Assembly: GCA_900769355.1 (NCBI GenBank)
Contig: CAAGGG010000068.1
Location: 1 to 64,000 of the forward strand
Length of the DNA: 64,000 nucleotides
Direction: 5' to 3'
Source of the DNA: Candidatus Gastranaerophilales bacterium
GTDB lineage: Bacteria > Cyanobacteriota > Vampirovibrionia > Gastranaerophilales > Gastranaerophilaceae
Shown: in pieces, positions 16,934 through 25,138 of the stretch
Numbering within the stretch: position 1 is the first letter of the stretch
Layout: every line of letters starts with the position of its first letter
Notes under the pieces: generated by a model
The model's database searches: none
What the model saw: the letters and a program-made list of their open reading frames with translations, nothing else
What the model was told of the DNA's origin: nothing
Position numbers and translations under genes: made by a program

Positions 16934-17215
16934 ATGTGCACAGTAAAAAAGAAGGTGAGCTTTGTTACGAGAAATTTATTTAGAAATGCTTTAGGGGGGG
17001 GCAAGCGTCTAGGATTTCGTTTAGTAGAGGGGGTTAATGATTTAGTAGCTAGCCGTCTAGCCGCCTTCACTCTCGCTGAAGTCTTAATTACCCTCGGCAT
17101 TTCGATTATTGAAATAATATTATCAAAACGCCAAAGAGTTAATTTTACTCCTTGGCATTTTGATTTAAGTTATTTGCCGCAGGACGTACATTTTGGTTGT
17201 ACGGGGGCAATGTAA
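16934..17215 (+). pseudogene. Truncated prepilin-like gene with G8 run in its leader
   Basis: An open frame of about 50 residues leads into AAFTLAEVLITLGI, the N-methylated helix of type IV prepilin-like proteins, but the similarity stops after LGI and the frame continues through terminator-like DNA that overlaps the 3' end of the Cys-rich gene. A TAGACA/TATAAT promoter (16-base spacer) ends at 16928, so the ATG at 16934 is probably too early and the real start is internal. The G8 run (16994-17001) keeps the frame open to FTLAE. The gene is a remnant with the pilin body deleted. Confidence 0.6.
16994..17001. repeat. G8 homopolymer in prepilin leader (in frame)
   Basis: TTA-G8-CAAGCGTCTAG, the same right flank as the G10 run at 22356. 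With eight G residues the leader is in frame with FTLAEVLITLG. Confidence 0.6.
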
Positions 17216-17532
17216 ATATGTTCAATTTGATTTCTGTTGCAATCACAATCGGCAAACGCTTTTTTGCATGTTGGACAAGGCATTATTTTAGGTTTGGCAC
17301 ATTCATCACATTTGACTTTTTTAACCTTACATTTGTTACAGTTTTTGAAACCTGTAAATGGGTTAAGACTGAAATTTGTTTTGTTTTCACCTATTCCAAC
17401 ATAAGGTAATGGATTTAAGTAAGAAATGTATGGCATTGGATTAAGTGTTTGCATGCCTTCCCAAGCAAAAGCATCTTGTGCAGAAAACGCAATTGCGCCA
17501 ACCAGCGCGAGTGAAATAAATAATCTTTTCAT
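17170..17532 (-). CDS. Secreted Cys-rich protein (120 aa)
   Basis: Start taken at MKRLF behind AAGGGAGAATTCT; the longer frame adds 21 residues without a ribosome site. Signal peptide MKRLFISLALVGAIAFSAQDAFA with a cleavage site after AFA. The mature protein has a Pro/Tyr/Asn-rich segment (NPMPYISYLNPLPY) and then CNKC, CDEC, CPTC, CDC and CTSC pairs, a pattern expected for zinc binding or disulfides. It lies beside the SLH protein, so an envelope location is likely. The family is not recognised. Confidence 0.75.
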   Translation of the reverse strand: MKRLFISLALVGAIAFSAQDAFAWEGMQTLNPMPYISYLNPLPYVGIGENKTNFSLNPFTGFKNCNKCKVKKVKCDECAKPKIMPCPTCKKAFADCDCNRNQIEHIYIAPVQPKCTSCGK

Positions 17533-17695
17533 AGAATTCTCCCTTTTGTTGTAATTTTTTAACTTCCATCTGACTATTCCAAATGAGCTAATCAATTTGT
17601 ATTTATATAATTATTTTAAACTTTATAAATGTTTTTACGATAACCAACAGAGGGATATATAGTATGCTTTTGACTTAGGAGAAAATATTAAAAAA

Positions 17696-17731
17696 AAATA
17701 AGGTTCATAATTATCTATGAACCTTATTTTA
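17696..17731. terminator. Strong terminator after the SLH gene
   Basis: AATAAGGTTCATA / TATGAACCTTATT, a 13-bp stem with a 6-base loop, A-rich before and T-rich after. Serves the minus-strand SLH gene. Confidence 0.8.
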
Positions 17732-17753
17732 AATTTTGTTTATAAGTCAAATC

Positions 17754-19028
17754 TTATAGAGCTGCATTTGTTTTTGGAACAGTAGCGTTGTCTAACAAGA
17801 TAACGTAAACAACTTCGCCTGATTTAGCGTGGTATTGAAGTCCTTTTGTTACCAAACCTGTTGCTAAACCAACAGCAGCACCAACAGGAGCTCCGATTGC
17901 AATACCTGTACCAATTTTAGTTGGATCAGGAATGAATGCAAAACCAACACCTGCACCAGTACCAACTGCAGCTCCAGAAACTGTGCATAGAGCCAATTTA
18001 CCGGCAGTCATCCAAGGACCTTCTTTTAAAGAATTATCTTTTGTGAAAGGTTTCGCGTTAAATGCAACTTGTTGACCGGAAGGCAAAATGATTTGCGTTA
18101 GTTGAGGATATACTCTAGCGTTTTTGTTAAACCATTTTGGATCTCTAACTTCGTTCAATTGAGCAACGAACTTAGTACCGGCTGGAAGAACAAGTGTTCC
18201 TTCTTTAGTATTGATATCTTCTGGAGCAACAAAAGAAACAATGTCACCGGCTTTGTGTTCTTCTGATTTGAATTTGTCTTCGAATGCAACAGCCAAAACG
18301 TTTCCTTCAGAAATTACTCTTTCAACGTTGTTTACTTTAACTTCATTGTTAGGAGCTTTTTTAGTTACTGCTAAATGTTCAACAGTTGTAGCTCCGATGT
18401 ATTCTTGTTTAACCAAGTCTAATTTGTCTTTAAGTCTAGCCAATAATACAGCAGCTTCTGCTCTTGACAAATTGTCGTTTGGTCTTAATTCTCTTGAATC
18501 AGGATAGTTTACGTAGATACCGTAGTTAATAGTTTTTGCGTAAACGTTAGTTGCCCATGCAGGAACTTTGTTAGCATCTTTGAATTGGTTCAAGATAGAT
18601 TTATCAGCGTTCATATCTTTTGTGATATGGCTGATTACAGATTGAGCTTCTGATCTCAAAACTGTTCTTGTAGGTTGGAATGTTCCGTTTGGATATCCAT
18701 AAACCAATCCAAGTTGTTGTGAACGTAAAATGTTTTCGTAGCTAGGTGTAGCTTCTGTAACGTCTGAAAATTTGTTAGAAATGTTTACATTCAAATTTTC
18801 ATTAGACAAAACTTTTAATAGAGCATTAACAAATTCAACTCTTGTCATATTGCCTTCCGGATTGAAACGGTCAGCTTTTAAAGACATAATGTCATTGTCA
18901 ACAACGATGTTGATCTCTTTGTTTGCCCAGTAATTTTCTCCTACATCAGCAATATTTGCAGCAAACGAAGGAGCAGATGTTAATGATAATAAACCTAAAA
19001 TCATTAATCCAGAAAAAAATTTGTTCAT
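17754..19028 (-). CDS. S-layer-homology (SLH) envelope protein (424 aa)
   Basis: Signal peptide (MNKFFSGLMILGLLSLTSAPSFA), then three SLH repeats at about 25-215 (YWANKEINIVVDNDIM...FNPEGNMTRVEFV; ...GYPNGTFQPTRTVLRSEA; ...NDNLSRAEAAVLL), which anchor proteins to cell-wall polymers. A beta-rich middle part follows and near the C-terminus a Gly/Ala-rich hydrophobic zipper (about 345-400) that could insert in the outer membrane. This layout recalls cyanobacterial SLH outer-membrane proteins but is shorter and lacks their large porin barrel. A good promoter lies at 19071-19099. Confidence 0.85.
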   Translation of the reverse strand: MNKFFSGLMILGLLSLTSAPSFAANIADVGENYWANKEINIVVDNDIMSLKADRFNPEGNMTRVEFVNALLKVLSNENLNVNISNKFSDVTEATPSYENILRSQQLGLVYGYPNGTFQPTRTVLRSEAQSVISHITKDMNADKSILNQFKDANKVPAWATNVYAKTINYGIYVNYPDSRELRPNDNLSRAEAAVLLARLKDKLDLVKQEYIGATTVEHLAVTKKAPNNEVKVNNVERVISEGNVLAVAFEDKFKSEEHKAGDIVSFVAPEDINTKEGTLVLPAGTKFVAQLNEVRDPKWFNKNARVYPQLTQIILPSGQQVAFNAKPFTKDNSLKEGPWMTAGKLALCTVSGAAVGTGAGVGFAFIPDPTKIGTGIAIGAPVGAAVGLATGLVTKGLQYHAKSGEVVYVILLDNATVPKTNAAL

Positions 19029-19070
19029 CTTTAATTCCTCATATTTACCAGTAAACCTTTTTCGTGTATA

Positions 19071-19099
19071 ATTATATCGTAGATAGAAAAGTTTGTAAA
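19071..19099 (-). promoter_or_regulatory. Promoter of the SLH gene
   Basis: On the minus strand TTTACA, 17-base spacer, TATAAT; the gene starts about 43 bases downstream. Confidence 0.65.
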
Positions 19100-19147
19100 C
19101 ATGTAATTATAAATTTTAATGATTTACCCAATTAAGAAAGGAAAAGT

Positions 19148-20590
19148 ATGGATAATTACACAATGACTAAGATTGTTGCGACTCTAGGGCCTGCATCATC
19201 TACAAAGGAAAAAATCAGAGAACTATTTCATGCCGGAGTAACCATGTTCAGATTGAACTCTTCGCATGGTGATGTTGAAATGCACAAGCAAAATTTGTCT
19301 TACATCAGAGAAATTGAAGAAGAAGAAAAGACTCTAATCCCTGTATTGCTTGACTTGCAAGGACCAAAAATCAGAATTGGAAACCTTCCTCAATCAATCG
19401 AAATTCACAAAGGTGATATTCTTAAATTCCGCCACCAACCTGAAGTTACAGGTGATATTTTGCCAGTTGACTACAAAGGCATGGCTGATGACGTTACTCC
19501 TGGTGAAAAGATCATGATCGATGACGGTAAAATTCAACTTGAAGTTAAGAAAGTTGAAGATAGAGTTATTTTTGCTGAAGTTTTGACAGACGGACTTTTG
19601 AAACAAAGAAAAGGTATCAATATCCCGGGATCTCAAGGTAGCTTGGACGTTTTGACTGAAAGAGATTTGAAGTTCGTTGAATTTGCAGCACATGCTGATA
19701 TCGATTATTTGGGACTTTCTTTTGTTAGAGAAGCTTCTGATATCGTAAAATTGAGAGATTTACTTCATGGACACGGAAACTACACTGCAAGAATTATTTC
19801 TAAAATTGAAAAACCTCAAGCAGTGAATAATATTGATGCAATTATTGAAGTTTCTGACGGTATCATGGTTGCCAGAGGTGACTTGGGTATTGAAATTTCT
19901 AACGAAAAAGTACCTATCGTTCAAAAAACTATCATCAGAAAAGCTAACGCTAAGAGAAAAGTTGTTATTGTTGCAACTCAAATGTTAGATAGCATGATTG
20001 AAAACCCAATTCCTACTCGTGCTGAAACTTCAGACGTTGCAAACGCAATTCTTGACGGTACTGACGCAATTATGTTGTCAGGTGAAACAGCTGCAGGTGC
20101 TTATCCAGTTGAAGCTGTTGCAATGATGAAGAAAATCGCTGACAATGTTCTTGAATCATCATTCATGAGAAAAAATAAATTCCCTAGAAAAATGATTGAA
20201 GAAGAAAAAGATTCTCAAGCAATGGCAATTGGTATGTCAATCGCTGATATGACAAGAAAAATGCCGGTAAAAGCAGTTATCGCATTGACAGGTAGCGGAT
20301 TTACAGCATCTATGCTTGCAGAAGGTAAATTGAGTGTTCCAATTTTTGCTTGCTGTCCAGAAAAGAAAATTTGCCGTAACATCAAATTGTTCAGAGGCGT
20401 ATACCCAATTCCTTTGAACTTTGAAGCTTCTATCGACAAAAAATCTTTGATGGCTTTAGATGAATTCTTAATCAACAAATTAGGTTTGGAAAAAGATGAT
20501 TTTGTTCTAATCACAGGTTCAGTTCCAGAACTTTTGGTTGGTGGCACAAACTTTATCAAAATTCACAAAATCGGTTTGTTGAGCAAATAA
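19148..20590 (+). CDS. pyk: Pyruvate kinase
   Basis: Converts phosphoenolpyruvate and ADP to pyruvate and ATP, the last step of glycolysis. N-terminal KIVATLGPASS, RLNSSHGD, the B-domain lid at about 70-170, ISKIEKPQAV with catalytic Lys and metal-binding Glu, MVARGDLGIEI and the MLSGETAAGAYPVEAV signature are all present, followed by a full C-terminal domain. 480 aa is the usual bacterial length without the extra PEP-utiliser domain. AAGGAAAAGT precedes the ATG. Monocistronic, with a terminator at 20609; pgi follows in the same direction. Confidence 0.96.
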   Translation: MDNYTMTKIVATLGPASSTKEKIRELFHAGVTMFRLNSSHGDVEMHKQNLSYIREIEEEEKTLIPVLLDLQGPKIRIGNLPQSIEIHKGDILKFRHQPEVTGDILPVDYKGMADDVTPGEKIMIDDGKIQLEVKKVEDRVIFAEVLTDGLLKQRKGINIPGSQGSLDVLTERDLKFVEFAAHADIDYLGLSFVREASDIVKLRDLLHGHGNYTARIISKIEKPQAVNNIDAIIEVSDGIMVARGDLGIEISNEKVPIVQKTIIRKANAKRKVVIVATQMLDSMIENPIPTRAETSDVANAILDGTDAIMLSGETAAGAYPVEAVAMMKKIADNVLESSFMRKNKFPRKMIEEEKDSQAMAIGMSIADMTRKMPVKAVIALTGSGFTASMLAEGKLSVPIFACCPEKKICRNIKLFRGVYPIPLNFEASIDKKSLMALDEFLINKLGLEKDDFVLITGSVPELLVGGTNFIKIHKIGLLSK

Positions 20591-20608
20591 TTCTTCAAAA
20601 AATAAGGA

Positions 20609-20637
20609 AAAGACCGTCTTGCAAGGCGGTCTTTTTT
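20609..20637 (+). terminator. Terminator after pyk
   Basis: AAAGACCG(T)CTTGCAAG(G)CGGTCTTT stem with a T6 run. Confidence 0.82.
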
Positions 20638-20779
20638 ATGCAAATTAAATTACTTTTCTTGGTAAATAATTATTAATATATCTTATTTTCAATTGTATTC
20701 TATTTTTGACTGTATATAATAAGTGTATAAGTTTAATTTATTCCAAGAGAGAGTACGAGATTTACATAAAGGGGAAAGC

Positions 20780-22168
20780 ATGTTGAGATTAGACTACCGT
20801 GGCGCAGATGAGATGGTAATCGGGAGTGAAAACGGATTAAATATTAAAGAAAAGTTTGAACAATACAAAGAAACTATCGCTAATATTATATCTGATTTGA
20901 ACAAACGAAAAGATAAACCTGGTCAGTGGTTACAGTGGTTGAATTTAGGCTATAATGAAGAAACTCTTTGGTATGTAAAAGAATATGCTTCTATGGTGCA
21001 GGGGCGATTTGAAAATGTTTTGGTTTTAGGTATCGGCGGTTCTGCACTCGGTGGACTTGCGATGTCCGAAGCACTTTTGAAACCGTATTGGAATTTCCTT
21101 TCAGAAGAGCAACGTAACGGGCTTCCTAGAATTTTCTTCTTGGATAATATTGATCCTGACACAATGGTTGGTTTGCTTAATACATTGGATTTGAGTAAAA
21201 CTTTGGTTAATGTTATTACAAAATCAGGTTCGACTGCTGAGACAATGTCGCAATTTATGATTGTGAAAAATATTCTTGAACAAGAACTTGGCGCAAATTA
21301 CAGATATAATATTGTTGCAACAACTGATAAAAAGACTGGAATTTTAAGACAAATTGCAGAGCAAGAAGGTTATAAAACTTTTGTTGTGCCAGATGATGTT
21401 GGCGGGAGATTTTCAGTTTTTTCTGCGGTTGGGCTTGTGCCTCTTGCGTTAGTCGGAATTGATATTGATGAAATTATGAACGGTATTAAGGACATGGATT
21501 TGGCATTGAAAAACACTGACGTTTTTGAAAATATTGCGGCACAAAATGCTCTAATTCATTATCTGATGGATACTGAAAAAGGTAAGAATTTGGCTGTTAT
21601 GATGCCGTATTCAAGCCGTTTGAAATATGTGTCTGACTGGTTCGTGCAACTTTGGGCTGAGTCTTTAGGCAAGAATAAAGACAAAGGCGGAAATGATGTT
21701 CATATTGGTCCAACACCTATCAAAGCTCTTGGTGCGACAGACCAACACTCACAAATTCAGTTGTATAACGAAGGACCGAATGATAAAGTTATTAATTTTA
21801 TAAGGGTTGCAGAGTTTGATAATATTTTGGAAATTCCAAATATTTTTGAATATACAGGGATTGGTTACCTTGGCGGAAAAACAATTAACCAGTTGATAAA
21901 TGCTGAAGCAGATTCAACAAGAGTTGCATTGGCGGATTACAATAGACCGACTGTAACGATCACGTTGGACAAGGTTGACGGATATAATGTTGCCCAATTG
22001 TTGTATATGTTGGAAGTTCAGACTGCGATTGCCGGGGAGTTATATAATATTAATACTTTTAATCAACCTGGGGTTGAACAAGCAAAAAATTATACTTATG
22101 CGTTGATGGGTAGAATGGGTTACGAAGAGTCTGCCCAAATGCTTAAAGAAAAAATGGCGACTGTGTAA
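20780..22168 (+). CDS. pgi: Glucose-6-phosphate isomerase
   Basis: Interconverts glucose 6-phosphate and fructose 6-phosphate. ATG chosen at 20780 behind AAAGGGGAAAGC; an upstream GTG (20723) would add 19 residues with no ribosome site. 462 aa. Visible motifs are VLGIGGSALGG (sugar-phosphate loop), NVITKSGSTAET (SIS fold phosphate site), VGGRFSVFSAVGL and the GATDQHSQIQLYNEGP region with catalytic residues. It resembles the shorter PGI group of Firmicutes and Cyanobacteria. With pyk and malQ it supports a glycolytic lifestyle. Confidence 0.95.
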   Translation: MLRLDYRGADEMVIGSENGLNIKEKFEQYKETIANIISDLNKRKDKPGQWLQWLNLGYNEETLWYVKEYASMVQGRFENVLVLGIGGSALGGLAMSEALLKPYWNFLSEEQRNGLPRIFFLDNIDPDTMVGLLNTLDLSKTLVNVITKSGSTAETMSQFMIVKNILEQELGANYRYNIVATTDKKTGILRQIAEQEGYKTFVVPDDVGGRFSVFSAVGLVPLALVGIDIDEIMNGIKDMDLALKNTDVFENIAAQNALIHYLMDTEKGKNLAVMMPYSSRLKYVSDWFVQLWAESLGKNKDKGGNDVHIGPTPIKALGATDQHSQIQLYNEGPNDKVINFIRVAEFDNILEIPNIFEYTGIGYLGGKTINQLINAEADSTRVALADYNRPTVTITLDKVDGYNVAQLLYMLEVQTAIAGELYNINTFNQPGVEQAKNYTYALMGRMGYEESAQMLKEKMATV

Positions 22169-22280
22169 GTATTTCATAATACCAGGCTTGAAAACGGTTT
22201 AAAAATATGTTAAAATGAACTTATAAGAATAGAGAAATTAGGTCAGTCATTACCTGATAATCTGGATAAGGAGATTTTTG

Positions 22281-22376
22281 ATGAAATTTGAGAAGTCGTT
22301 GGAGTTGTTAAAAAATGAAAGCAACCTGATTGACGAGTGGAGCGGCACGCTCCTCGGGGGGGGGGCAAGCGTCTAG
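22281..22376 (+). pseudogene. Leader ORF broken at a G10 run
   Basis: ATG with a strong AAGGAG site begins a 25-codon segment (MKFEKSLELLKNESNLIDEW...) that runs into G10 and ends at TAG (22374). With 8 or 11 G residues the frame would instead continue through KRLES... without a stop to the prepilin that ends at 23683. So this is either the N-terminus of a phase-variable prepilin in the off state or a remnant of an older gene. DNA from 22378 to 22740 is repeat-derived. Confidence 0.4.
22356..22365. repeat. G10 homopolymer (out of frame)
   Basis: CTCCTC-G10-CAAGCGTCTAG. The right flank matches the run at 16994. Ten G residues put the ATG at 22281 out of frame with the downstream prepilin. Confidence 0.6.
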
Positions 22377-22377
22377 A

Positions 22378-22700
22378 ATCCTCGCCCCAACGGGGAGAGG
22401 AAGCAATCGTTAGCGAGCGGTTAGCGAGTGTTACGAGTGCAGGTGAGGGGAATTTAGATGTCAAGATATCCAGAGGCATAGATGTAAAGTCTGTTACTGG
22501 AAAAATAAATTGTCACGCACCTCTCTCCGAGGGAGAGGTGGTTTCATCTATCCAATCGACCCCCTCACCCGAATTTCTAAATTCACTACCGTTCATTAAG
22601 AAATTCTACCCTACTCCCCTTTGGGGTGAGGGTAAGTTTACAAAAGTTTCTCACGACAATAGCTGCAATTCACGTCATTCTGAGCGTCAGCGAAAGAATC
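22378..22700. repeat. Cluster of dispersed palindromic repeats before prepilin
   Basis: Contains a CTCGCCCC...GGGGAGAGG arm, a GTTAGCGAG/GTTACGAGTG segment, CTCTCTCCGAGGGAGAGG (perfect stem), CCCCTCACCCGAATTTC, CCCCTTTGGGGTGAGGG, and CGTCATTCTGAGCG...AAAGAATCC. The first types match the repeats at 31680 and 32224 and the last matches those at 28024 and 28886. The DNA is open in frame 2 throughout. Confidence 0.6.
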
Positions 22701-22714
22701 CAGCTTATTTATTG

Positions 22715-22720
22715 TATAAT
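22715..22720 (+). promoter_or_regulatory. -10 box of the prepilin at 22745
   Basis: TATAAT 25 bases before the ATG, with a GAAAGGAA ribosome site between. It supports a start at 22745, not in the upstream repeat DNA. Confidence 0.5.
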
Positions 22721-22744
22721 ACAAGTAAATTGAAAGGAATACAC

Positions 22745-23683
22745 ATGAATAATTTAACCGAAACAGCCCAGCCATCTATGCCTCTTGGCATCTTTGCATC
22801 TAAATATGATGTCGGCATAGCAATGCCGACCTACTTTGCTGTTTACCCATCTAAATCTTCCCTGACAAGGGAAGACTTAAGTTTCGGTAAAATTGTGCAT
22901 TATAATAATTTCAACTTAACAGAAACGGTCCATTCACCATTCACTACTCACAATTCACTTAAAAAATCTGCCTTCACATTGGCGGAGGTTCTCATCACTC
23001 TCGGCATAATTGGCGTTGTTGCGGCACTTACTTTGCCATCTGTAATAAACAAATATCGTAGTTTTGTGCTGGAACAACAGTTTAAAAAATCCTATTCAAA
23101 TCTTTCGCAGACTATTATAAATATGAAGCGTGATTCTGGTCTGGAACATTTGAGAGATAATTATGTTCATTATGACACAAATTCCGGTTATGATTCTACA
23201 TTGGTAAAAGCTTTTTATGATAGTTTTGACAGTCACATAGCACCTGTTGATAAGTTGAAAAAGATATATTCAGTTACAAATTATAGTGGAACAGGAACAT
23301 CAGCCACTGATTATGGGTACGATTGGCCACGAGCTCTTTTTGTTTTAGCCGATGGAAGTAGTATTGGACGTCTTGTTAATAACGGTTGTTTGCTTTTTTG
23401 GATTGATACAAATGGGCCTTACAAAAAACCTAATCGTTATGGCTTTGATATTTTTGAACTTAGAGTTTGTGACAGTACAGATGCTTTAAAGCCTGTTAAG
23501 GCATATAAAAACAATTATACCGATGAGGAGTTGGAAAAAGAACAGTTTCCGTATATTGTAGGTGCTCCTTGCACAAAAAATTCCAAACAACTGCTAAACG
23601 GCATAGGTTGTTCTTGGTATGCGTTGAACAATATTAATCCAGATGATGAGTCGAAAAAATACTGGGATAGTTTACCTTGGTAA
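22745..23683 (+). CDS. Prepilin-like protein with unusual 76-residue leader
   Basis: 312 aa. F77-TLAEVLITLGIIGVVAAL is the type IV prepilin/pseudopilin N-helix, with Ala in place of the usual Gly before the peptidase cut. The rest is a globular pilin body with Cys pairs, ending LPW. Typical leaders are 5-25 residues; this one is 76 and its DNA is built from dispersed repeats (a GTCGGCAT...ATGCCGAC palindrome, a TCTTCCCT...AGGGAAGA palindrome shared with 28180-28438, and TTCACTACTCACAATTCAC). A GAAAGGAATACAC site and TATAAT support ATG 22745. An internal start nearer FTLAE is possible. Confidence 0.7.
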   Translation: MNNLTETAQPSMPLGIFASKYDVGIAMPTYFAVYPSKSSLTREDLSFGKIVHYNNFNLTETVHSPFTTHNSLKKSAFTLAEVLITLGIIGVVAALTLPSVINKYRSFVLEQQFKKSYSNLSQTIINMKRDSGLEHLRDNYVHYDTNSGYDSTLVKAFYDSFDSHIAPVDKLKKIYSVTNYSGTGTSATDYGYDWPRALFVLADGSSIGRLVNNGCLLFWIDTNGPYKKPNRYGFDIFELRVCDSTDALKPVKAYKNNYTDEELEKEQFPYIVGAPCTKNSKQLLNGIGCSWYALNNINPDDESKKYWDSLPW

Positions 23684-23758
23684 ACTCTTAAATAGCCCTT
23701 GACTCTCCGGTTTGTTGCGTGTATTTTGGTTATACGAGAGATTTTGGGGAGATAATAT

Positions 23759-25138
23759 ATGGAAGAAAACAATGTTTTAAAGAAGTTTACAACAGCTCAG
23801 TTTTTGAACTTTGCGCTAGGTTTTTTTGGATTACAGTTTGCTTGGCAGATGAGAATTATTTTGTCAGGACCGGTTACGGAAGGGCTTGGAGCTTCTCCGT
23901 TTATTTACGGGCTAATTTGGCTTGCGGGGCCATTTACAGGAATGGTTGTTCAGCCGCTTGTTGGTGCATTGAGTGACAAAACTGTTTCTCCGCTTGGCAG
24001 ACGTCGTCCTTATTTGTTAGGTGGTGCTTTGTTGGCGTCTTTGGCGTTGTTAATTTTTCCTAATTCCGGTGGAATTGCTGATGGTTTGGCAAGTTTGACA
24101 GGTTTGCATTTGCCGACTGTTACAGGTTTATTGATTGCTGCAATTATGATTTGGGTAATTGATGCGTGTGTAAACGTTGCACAAGGTCCTTATAGAGCGT
24201 TAATTCCTGATGTAGTGCCGGAAGAACAATATTCAATCGCAAATTCTTATATAAGTCTTGCAATCGGCTTAGGTTCTGTTGTTGCGGCTGGTACAGCTCC
24301 GTTTTTGAAATGGGCTTTTGGGTATCAAATGTCAATCCCTGCACAGTTTGTAATGGCTGCTTTGGCGTTTACACTTGGTATGATTTGGACTTGCATTACT
24401 ATAAAAGAGTGCAAAAGAGAGCACGAAAATAAACAAGAAGCTGCTCAGAATAATGTTTCTTTCTGGCAGTCTTTGAAAGAGTTTTTTGCGTTGTCGCCTG
24501 AGGTTTCAAAAATATGTACAATGCAGTTCTTCACTTGGATTGGGACAATGTGTATGATGATTTTCTTTACACAGTATGCGGTTCATACAATCTATTGTGT
24601 GCCTGATTTGACAACTGTTTCTGAGTCTACAAAAGAACTTTATGCACAAGCAACTTTGACTGGAACTAATTTTTCATCAATTTGTTTTGCAATATTTAAT
24701 TTGATTTGTTTTATCGTTGCAATTCCAATCGGATTTTTGTCGGCGAAGTTTTCAAATAAAAAAGTTCATATTATTTCAATAATAACAATGATTTTGGCTT
24801 ATTTGGGAATGTTTTTCGCAAAAGATCCAAAAGCCGTTGCAGCTTTGATGGGCTTGTCAGGTATTGGCTGGGCAAGTATTTGTGCATTGCCGTTTGCGAT
24901 GCTTTCTCAATTTATTAAAAAAGGTACGGAAGGTTCTGTAATGGGAATTTTCAATATCTTTATCGCAGGTCCGCAAGTGTTTGTTTGCACACTTGTTGCA
25001 TGGATTATTTCAAAATGCTCATTCACAATGGGATCTGACTACATTAACTACCACTGGGAATATGCATTTGTAATCGGTGCGGTTTGCCTTGCAATTGCGG
25101 CTGTAATCGCTTCTATGGTTAAGGAAAAGGTTCAATAA
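23759..25138 (+). CDS. MFS sugar transporter, GPH/sucrose-symporter-like (459 aa)
   Basis: About twelve membrane helices. The N-terminal pattern FALGFFGLQFAWQM, the loop SDKTVSPLGRRRPYLL and the helix-4/5 region with 'DACVNVAQGPYRALIPD' match the glycoside-pentoside-hexuronide / sucrose-H+ symporter group of the major facilitator superfamily. It is probably a proton-coupled importer of di- or oligosaccharides. Its stop overlaps the start of the radical SAM gene (TAATG), so the two are translationally coupled. The exact substrate cannot be read from sequence. Confidence 0.85.
   Translation: MEENNVLKKFTTAQFLNFALGFFGLQFAWQMRIILSGPVTEGLGASPFIYGLIWLAGPFTGMVVQPLVGALSDKTVSPLGRRRPYLLGGALLASLALLIFPNSGGIADGLASLTGLHLPTVTGLLIAAIMIWVIDACVNVAQGPYRALIPDVVPEEQYSIANSYISLAIGLGSVVAAGTAPFLKWAFGYQMSIPAQFVMAALAFTLGMIWTCITIKECKREHENKQEAAQNNVSFWQSLKEFFALSPEVSKICTMQFFTWIGTMCMMIFFTQYAVHTIYCVPDLTTVSESTKELYAQATLTGTNFSSICFAIFNLICFIVAIPIGFLSAKFSNKKVHIISIITMILAYLGMFFAKDPKAVAALMGLSGIGWASICALPFAMLSQFIKKGTEGSVMGIFNIFIAGPQVFVCTLVAWIISKCSFTMGSDYINYHWEYAFVIGAVCLAIAAVIASMVKEKVQ

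Noticed and set aside
20723..20779. GTG start for pgi 19 codons upstream
   Set aside because: No ribosome site; the ATG at 20780 has AAAGGGGAAAGC and fits the usual protein start.
22337..22744. GTG at 22337 as the start of a 448-aa prepilin
   Set aside because: No ribosome site at the GTG; DNA up to 22744 is repeat-derived. The ATG at 22745 has a -10 box and a ribosome site.
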